A stretch of 26,932 nt of DNA from Phytophthora quininea (Eukaryota; Oomycota; Peronosporomycetes; Peronosporales; Peronosporaceae), in assembly GCA_011947345.1 (NCBI GenBank), contig JAAVTG010000858.1, positions 1-26,932 of the forward strand, in the 5' to 3' direction. Both the position numbers and the translations under genes were made by a program. The notes beneath the pieces were generated by a model, which had not been told where the DNA came from, did not search any database, and saw nothing but the letters and a program-made list of their open reading frames with translations. Of the stretch, positions 23,498 to 26,932 are shown piece by piece; position 1 is the first letter of the stretch; every line of letters begins with the position of its first letter.

Positions 23498-26400
23498 TTA
23501 GTCGGACTCTGTTTCGTCGTCATCAATAGCTATTGCCACGGCCATCTCGATTCTTCCGTTCACCTTTTCCTGAGTGCGCACTTCTTTTGGCGATGACGCC
23601 TTCATCTCTTCGTCAGAGTCCGATACAGACTCGATTCGTCTTCGTTTGGCCCAGCGTCTCTGAGCATTTTCCAATTCATCTCCCTCGTCAGAAGAGCTTT
23701 CGATCACAATGACATTTGACTGCTCAGGTTCTGGTGTGCGCGATGAAGACGACTCAGAAGTGTGCGGGGTATCAATCTCAAATGTGACTGCCCTCCTCGC
23801 TCGTGGGTGATTCGTAGGTTGAGCTGGTAGCTGATTGTTCGCTGTGACTGGGTGGTTCGCTCTATTAGGTTCCGGTGCTTCGTTTGATGCGGGTATCACT
23901 TGCTCTGGCGAGATTGGCGCATGATCTGTGGGGAGGGTAGCTGCAGTTGAAGTCGTAACGCCACGAGTGCCTTGATTCGGCATGACGTGGATCGACTGGC
24001 GGATCACCTCCTGACGCTCATCCACGACAAAAGAGCGGACTTGGCCTGGCTCGGCGACAATATTTCTTCCAGCAGCCGCAAACTGTTCAAAACATAGGTA
24101 AGTTTGCGCTGCAGTACAGTGCTCTTGTTGCCTTTTGCTGTCTTCCGGGTGTCCCCTGTAGTCGACCGATGTCGCTTGCGCTTCTTGTTCGACGCAGTAA
24201 ACATCTTTCCGCTGCCAGTATTCGGCTTTTTCGGCGAGCGTCCAGGAGAACCGTTTTCTTGTGTTGGTGCTCGGGAAGGAGTAGGAGGATGCTCATCCTT
24301 CACCCTTTCTGAAGCCTGCTCGGCTTCGTGTGGTCTCAGCATTTGGCTTTCAACGCTGCCTCTCATCCACAGTTGCTCCACCACCACTGCTTGCGTGGCG
24401 CCCATTCGGTGGGCTCGGCTAATAACTTGCTGCTCCAGCGACTTATCCCAGATCTCGTCCATCAAGAAGATGTGCGTGACGAAGGAAAGATCCAATCCAT
24501 GGGAACCGACCTCTGTTAGAAGGAGCACATTCACGTTAGGGTCTTTGCGAAAGCGCATCAGTTGTTTCATGCGAATGTCGGGACTAAGGCCAGCAATGAA
24601 GTCAGCAGTAGGAACACCCTGCTGCGCGAATGCAACCTTCGTGTGCCAAATGTGCTCCTTGAACTGCGAAAAGATGATGGCCTTTAGGTAGCGCGGCTGG
24701 CGCCACGAGGAACGACTGGCTGGGCGCAAGTTTCCGACTGCAAATTCCTCTTTCAGCTCCTTGATCCGCGTAGCAGCGTAAAAGGCCTTGCTTGCGTCGA
24801 TGAAATGGATATCACGAGTTAAATCCAAGGCACGCCGCGGTTGCCTTGGCGCATTCGGGGCATCGTCCACTGGTATTTGTCTATTCCTTCCACGACCTTC
24901 ACCTCCTCGGCCTCCTCGACCTCCACGACCTCCACGACCACCGCGTTCCCCTCTCAGCAGCCGCTCACCTTGATTTACAAGTTGCCGGATTTGATTCACT
25001 CGTCCTCCGTGTCGACCATTTTGATTGAGATTCGGGTCGTCGGTTTCTAACGCCACATCCTCCACCATTTCAAACTCGAAACCAGGCTGAAGCTTGATGA
25101 AAGCTTCGCGATCAAATGCAGCATTGCACCGAAAACAACTTGGACCAACTCGACGCACACGATCTTCCACGCAATCCGCGCAACACAAATGGCCGCATGG
25201 AATAATCATCAGTAGCTGTAGCTCTCGGTTGCAGCTCTCACACTTTGTCATCGTTCCTTGGATTTTCACTCTCCGCAGGTAATCTATCACTGATGCCATA
25301 TTATCTCCATCCACACTCAGCTCAGTCAGCATATTGATTGTCTCCAAACGAGATTTCTCAGTTAGCGAAACCTTTACAGCAGCTCCACCACAGCAGGCAG
25401 ATCGAAGATTGGAGACGACACGCAGGGCATCTTTCCGATTGGTAGGGTTCAATAAACTATCCGGATGGAGGTCGCCTGGAGTGTCAGGATCCATATTCGT
25501 AATGACTAAATTCGCACGTACGGCTGCAGCAACGCCGTTGTATTGCGCGTACTCGCTCGGAGTGGGGTCAACAAACACTGTGCGCCGAACGGGCTCTGGC
25601 AGGATCTCGTGAATCGAGTCTTTGGTGTGCCGCATCATAATTCGACTGAGAAGATGTTGCAAGCGATAAAATCCGACAATTTCGTTCCGCTCAAATGGCC
25701 GGGCGATCGCCTTCACCCAAGCCTGTCCATCCGGGTTGCCGTAAGGAAGATTGCGCAGGAATACTAACAGCCCATGCATATATCGGAGATCTGCCGACTG
25801 AAGGGTGTTTGGCGTTGGTGTTCCAGTCATCACCCACCGTCTCTCGGCGCATATCAACCGAGCTAACTGCATCAAGTCCGATGGGGTCTGGCCACCAGCT
25901 TGTGGCCTTCGTCGACAATAACTCGCACCCAATGTACCGTTAAAAGAGAAGATATTTCCCCACGAAGAGTTCCATCAGCATACCGTTCGGGGCCTTCAAA
26001 CCCATACCGCTCGGGCATGCGCTCCTCCAAAGCCGACGTCGGTCGGTGCATTCTCCATTCCCGAGCCAGCCGAGTGAAAGACGTGACGACGATATCGTAC
26101 TCCGATAGATCCATATTACAAGGCAATTGGTGGTCGATGCCAGGGTCGATGAAAACACGCAGGGCCCCAGGATTGACATGAGCTTCGATCTGATACTTCC
26201 AGTGTTCCACTAGAGGATCCGGCACTACAACCAAAGAGGCCCCAGAGCTCACCAGATCCTCGACTTGAACTGATCGACCTCTGCTCTTTGACGAGCGCAA
26301 TCCCGGCCTAGCATGGGTGTCTCCAGGCCCATGTGTCTCCACCAGCGAGTTGTCAGTCGTTTGGCCTTTCGTTCGCAGGATGAGGGCTAGCATGGTGATG

Positions 26401-26932
26401 GTTTTGCCCAGGCCAGGCTCATGGCAAAACATTCCGCCACACGCATCGCGTGCGGCAACGTGCGCATGTGAAATTACTTTACGCTCAATCAGATCAAGAG
26501 CTGTTGGTGGGTCGGTTTTGATTTGGCATGACAAAATGAACGGGTGTGGCTGCGGCGTGCAAGTCAACGACGGGGTCTCGCGGCGTAGCATCCACTTCAG
26601 CCCTCGTTTCTGATGTTCATACAGCACAAGGTTGAGTCCGGGGACGACCTCGTATGCCATGTGCTGGAACATTGAGCACACGCCACTCAGCGAGGCGAGT
26701 TCCCGAGCGTTCACCATGCATACAATGTTCTGCAGCACGTTGGTCGGGAAGTCGGTCAGCAGAACCCGTTTGTTGGGCCGCGTCATTCGCGTCACGTACG
26801 TATCATCGTCTCGCACTTCCATCTGATCCACCTCCATTTGGCTCGTGAGGCTGTGGAACACGTCTGGGAGATTCAGCTTCTTTTTCGGCCCGCTCTGCAG
26901 CCTTGTTGTGTCTAAAGAGTGCAATCTGCATC
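23498..26932 (-). CDS. F-box / SNF2-family helicase / RING protein (RAD5-like class), 5' end outside the window; two frame breaks
   Basis: A probable nuclear ATP-dependent remodeller or ubiquitin ligase. From the N-terminus: an F-box-like segment (VLLTDFPTNVLQNIV ... SGVCSMFQHMA, about 26768-26650), LYEHQKRGLKWML, helicase motif I EPGLGKT (26414-26400), motif II VDEGHKL, motif III MTGTPTPN, a C3HC4 RING (C-E-S-C ... PCGHLCCADC ... CFRC, 25242-25126) between the helicase lobes, an Arg-Gly-Gly repeat, and the C-terminal lobe with IIFSQFKEH, TEVGSHGLDLS and QVISRAHRMG. The tail has basic clusters (KKRKRHR; RRWAKRRRIE) and two acidic-flanked hydrophobic motifs. F-box plus SNF2 plus RING occurs in plant proteins such as Arabidopsis At3g54460. 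Frame changes of one base lie near 25900 and 24025. The frame is open to the window edge, so the N-terminus is incomplete; at least 1,140 residues are present. Confidence 0.92.
23501..23542 (-). other. SUMO-interaction motif (SIM) candidate 2 at the SNF2 protein C-terminus
   Basis: Encodes AVAIAIDDDETESD, ending at the stop codon: an alternating Ala/Ile hydrophobic core followed by an acidic run. It is weaker than candidate 1 because Ala replaces Val/Ile at core positions. Confidence 0.4.
23675..23716 (-). other. SUMO-interaction motif (SIM) candidate 1 in the SNF2 protein tail
   Basis: Encodes NVIVIESSSDEGDE: a V-I-V-I hydrophobic core followed directly by Ser residues and acids, the standard SIM type with a phosphorylatable Ser cluster. 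It sits in a predicted disordered, Ser/acid-rich tail. Confidence 0.6.
24892..24945. repeat. Short tandem repeat coding for an Arg-Gly-Gly stretch
   Basis: Imperfect tandem copies of a 9-base unit (CCTCCACGA-like on the plus strand) encode repeated RGG on the minus strand, in the loop between the RING and the C-terminal helicase lobe. RGG boxes often bind RNA and are methylated on Arg; that role is inferred. The repeat is likely to vary in length between strains. Confidence 0.75.

Noticed and set aside
24104..24691. 195-codon plus-strand open frame
   Set aside because: Antisense to the SNF2 C-terminal helicase lobe; Ser/Cys/Leu-rich composition typical of a shadow frame.
24892..24945. CRISPR-like or regulatory direct repeats
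   Set aside because: The unit is 9 bases without spacers and lies in frame inside a coding region, encoding RGG.

Overview
This is a gene-dense eukaryotic window, most likely from an oomycete (Phytophthora/Pythium-type stramenopile). Evidence: a papain-family protease fused to a C-terminal ML lipid-binding domain, a layout known from oomycetes; an axonemal dynein heavy chain, so a flagellate life stage; few, short GT-AG introns (61-84 nt); intergenic gaps of about 55-600 bp; and an oomycete-like Inr core promoter upstream of the aldo-keto reductase. Species cannot be fixed from the sequence. I see no rRNA, tRNA, CRISPR array or transposon.

Layout. 1-431 holds a broken, inverted partial copy of the aldo-keto reductase gene whose better copy is at 757-1856 (+). 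A secreted papain-ML cysteine protease follows (2231-3953, -). After a divergent gap comes a RING-type zinc finger gene (about 4548-5816, +). The centre is one very large gene, a single-headed inner-arm-type axonemal dynein heavy chain (5997-18698, -). Next on the same strand are Integrator subunit 6 (INTS6, 18862-21572) and the GINS replication subunit PSF3 (21709-22292). PSF3 shares a 129-bp divergent promoter with a soluble aspartyl/asparaginyl beta-hydroxylase (22422-23442, +). The right end is a large F-box/SNF2 helicase/RING protein with SUMO-interaction-like motifs in its tail (23498 to the window edge, -, 5' end cut off).

Nearly every conserved gene is broken by single-base frame changes, roughly 35-40 in all. 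Most behave as one missing base, often in a run of A, T or G, and protein homology continues without loss on either side. Unrelated housekeeping genes are affected alike, so I read this as indel errors in an unpolished assembly rather than pseudogenes. CDS spans below are therefore given across the frame breaks.

The genes do not form a pathway. They are ordinary nuclear functions (replication, snRNA/mRNA 3' processing, chromatin remodelling/ubiquitin, flagellar motility, proteolysis, redox) packed closely. The most distinctive items are the F-box-SNF2-RING-SIM protein, the papain-ML fusion, the RING with an Asp at a zinc-ligand position, and the inverted partial reductase duplication.
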